Of a stretch of DNA of 64,000 nucleotides, positions 62,201-64,000 are shown piece by piece. How positions within the stretch are numbered: position 1 is the stretch's first letter; every line of letters starts with the position of its first letter. The position numbers and the translations under genes are program-made. This DNA is from Prunella strophiata (taxonomy: Eukaryota; Chordata; Aves; Passeriformes; Prunellidae). Below the pieces are notes generated by a model that was not told the DNA's origin, did no database searches, and saw only the letters and a list, made by a program, of their open reading frames with translations. Location of the stretch: NCBI GenBank assembly GCA_036583965.1, contig JAZBQD010000027.1, forward strand, positions 21,131,001 through 21,195,000, given 5' to 3'.

Positions 62201-64000
62201 CTTCTTCTTCTCGGCAGCACTGCCAGCTGAAGTCGGTCTCTTCCTGTGTTCCTGGTCCCTCCTCTTATATTACTCAAATTCATTGGCGGTACCTGTGTCC
62301 TATTAAGGGCACACCTGTTCTAAATCTTAGAAATCAGACCAGCTGCAACTCTTTAAGGGGGCAAAATTACCTTCAGTAATCTGAATTATCTCCCACAGAA
62401 ACCAATGAAAATGGCAATGGAGGAAGAAGTCTTTGAAGTGTCACACAAGCTTATGCCATTCAAGTAAAATGCCATTCTGATAGTCGAAAACTAAAACAAT
62501 TATTCTAACAAAAAGGAAATAAATAACAATTGAGAATATTTAAATGCAAGGCCAGGCAGTGGGCTCAGAGATAAGGATTTGTCCATCATCTGTTGGGGCA
62601 CAGACAGCTTTTATTGGTGTGTTACAGCACCTTTCCTCAGCTGAATTTGCAGGGGACCCAGGGGGTGCTTTTGTCCTTTTGCACTCCACCCAACTGCATC
62701 TTTGACACGTGAAGAGTAAGTGAGACCTAATTCCAACCTTTGCTCGTCGTTTGCATTTGGTAAATTTCTGGCATTTTTCACCCCGGCCAAGTATAATGCT
62801 GGATGTGAAATGGGGATCACTTCCCCTTTTCTTGGTGCTGAATCCAGCTCTAAAGGCCCATTAATTCAATGTAGGAACAACAGTGTAGTAGGAACAACAA
62901 AAACAAACCCCAAGTAAGAACTTCCAACCAAATGTTGCAGACAACAACAAGAAGCTTCACATGAAGCTTTCAGCTAAAGTGCTAGGGATTGCTGAACTGA
63001 GACTGCAGCTAAGAGCTGTTCTTTCTCCAGGTTGAACACATGTAGTTTTAAAGAACTCTTTGAAAAGACAAGTGGCATCTTTTTGTCCACTCTAACTTGC
63101 CAAGGTTAGTTAATGTTACAAGGCAAGAGCTACAAATCCTCAGGATATTTGATTCCTGCCCTTTCTGAACCCTAAAAGCACATCCCTCTGATACTGCTGG
63201 ACACCCAACAGGCTGCCACAGCAGCACAGGGGTATGCAGCCTCCACACAAGCACAGACAGCTACACAAATGCACATCAGCAGAGAATCAGCTGCTTGGAT
63301 AGAGGAGTGCTTCGAACACCAGGAATTTAGGGAGATTTTTGACTATCATTGCGAGAATTTCTGGATATTTAAATAATCTACTGATGAGGTTAAAGGAAGA
63401 GCTTCTTGGAAGATACCAGCTCTTACTTTATGTTAGTTATCATCAAAAACTGTAAGAACAAGGGGCTGCAGGTGTGAGTACAAAGGAAATAAGTGTTACA
63501 TTTGTATATTTTCCACAGAGAATAACCTAGGAGCCTGCAATAAATACAGTGGGCATGATGCTCCTTTTTAAGATACTGTGATTAATTTTTTTGCTAAAAT
63601 TCTTCCCAGGCCCTACTCTATTATGATAGATGAGCATATAAACATGTCAAATTTATCATTTCGTATTGCACTTCTTTCCTTTTACTGACCCACACCTGAT
63701 CACGTTTACAAGCAGATGTTTTACTTTGATTCTCTTGTGTCCATGTAGAGGATGAAGAAGTGACAGCTTGGGAATGAGTTTATCAAGCAATGTGAAACAT
63801 CTGCTTCTGTCTTCCAACACACACTCCATGCTTTACCTATTCACAGGACACACAAGTTTATATAAAATTCACAATTACACCCACCAAACTATGACAACTG
63901 TTAGTGCAATTATGATATAAACCTTAGTGCAGGAAGGAGCAGTTTCCTTAACCACCAATGTATTGGGTGCCTGTAATGCTCCATATGTTAAATGCCTCCA
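56300..64000. other. Distal 5' flank of VAV3, intergenic; no gene seen
   Basis: Mostly AT-rich sequence with no recognisable exon on either strand. Short open frames have no family resemblance. Around 57,750-58,530 there is a mild rise in CpG and GC content with several common transcription factor motifs (see findings). In mammals the next gene upstream of VAV3 is SLC25A24. I looked for mitochondrial-carrier motifs and saw none. Confidence 0.6.

Noticed and set aside
62180..62350. Pyrimidine-rich block with promoter- or LTR-like look
   Set aside because: No ordered CCAAT/TATA elements, terminal repeats or duplicated flanks could be found.
49451..64000. Search for the gene next to VAV3 (SLC25A24 in mammals)
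   Set aside because: No mitochondrial-carrier motifs or other recognisable exons were seen on either strand.

Overview
The window looks like vertebrate nuclear DNA, most likely from a bird and perhaps a songbird. It is AT-rich, gene-poor and intronic or intergenic, with one CpG island. The only protein-coding sequence I can support is the start of one gene on the minus strand, VAV3, a Rho/Rac guanine nucleotide exchange factor. The bird assignment is an inference. It rests on a short fragment with the tail typical of CR1 LINE elements near 23.1 kb, an LTR-like block near 55.8-56.3 kb, and the bird-like sparsity of other interspersed repeats.

Layout, following the minus-strand gene from right to left. 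About 49.5-64 kb is the 5' flank of VAV3, with no recognisable exon and a probable solo LTR. About 46.85-49.45 kb is a CpG island holding the promoter region, the start codon (49100) and coding exon 1 (48897-49100, 68 codons). Intron 1 runs from 48896 down to 19358 (29.5 kb). It opens with a 47-unit GC-rich minisatellite of 34-bp units (47223-48810), only 86 bp past the exon 1 splice donor. Exon 2 is 19241-19357 (39 codons). Intron 2 begins at 19240 and continues past the left edge. It contains a second array, 42 full 71-bp units plus a partial one (14461-17482).

The two exons join in frame (phase 0) and encode the first 107 residues of VAV3, most of the N-terminal calponin-homology domain. 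Exon 3 and the rest of the protein are not in the window.

The most striking structures are the two tandem arrays. The 34-bp array has no T on the plus strand. It therefore cannot contain a stop codon in any frame on either strand, which produces very long false ORFs, and its VAV3-sense transcript would lack adenosine across about 1.6 kb. The 71-bp array carries two perfect palindromes per unit and has a domain structure that records local homogenisation. I found no convincing tRNA, rRNA, CRISPR array, complete transposon or novel gene system. Most open frames outside VAV3 look like chance.
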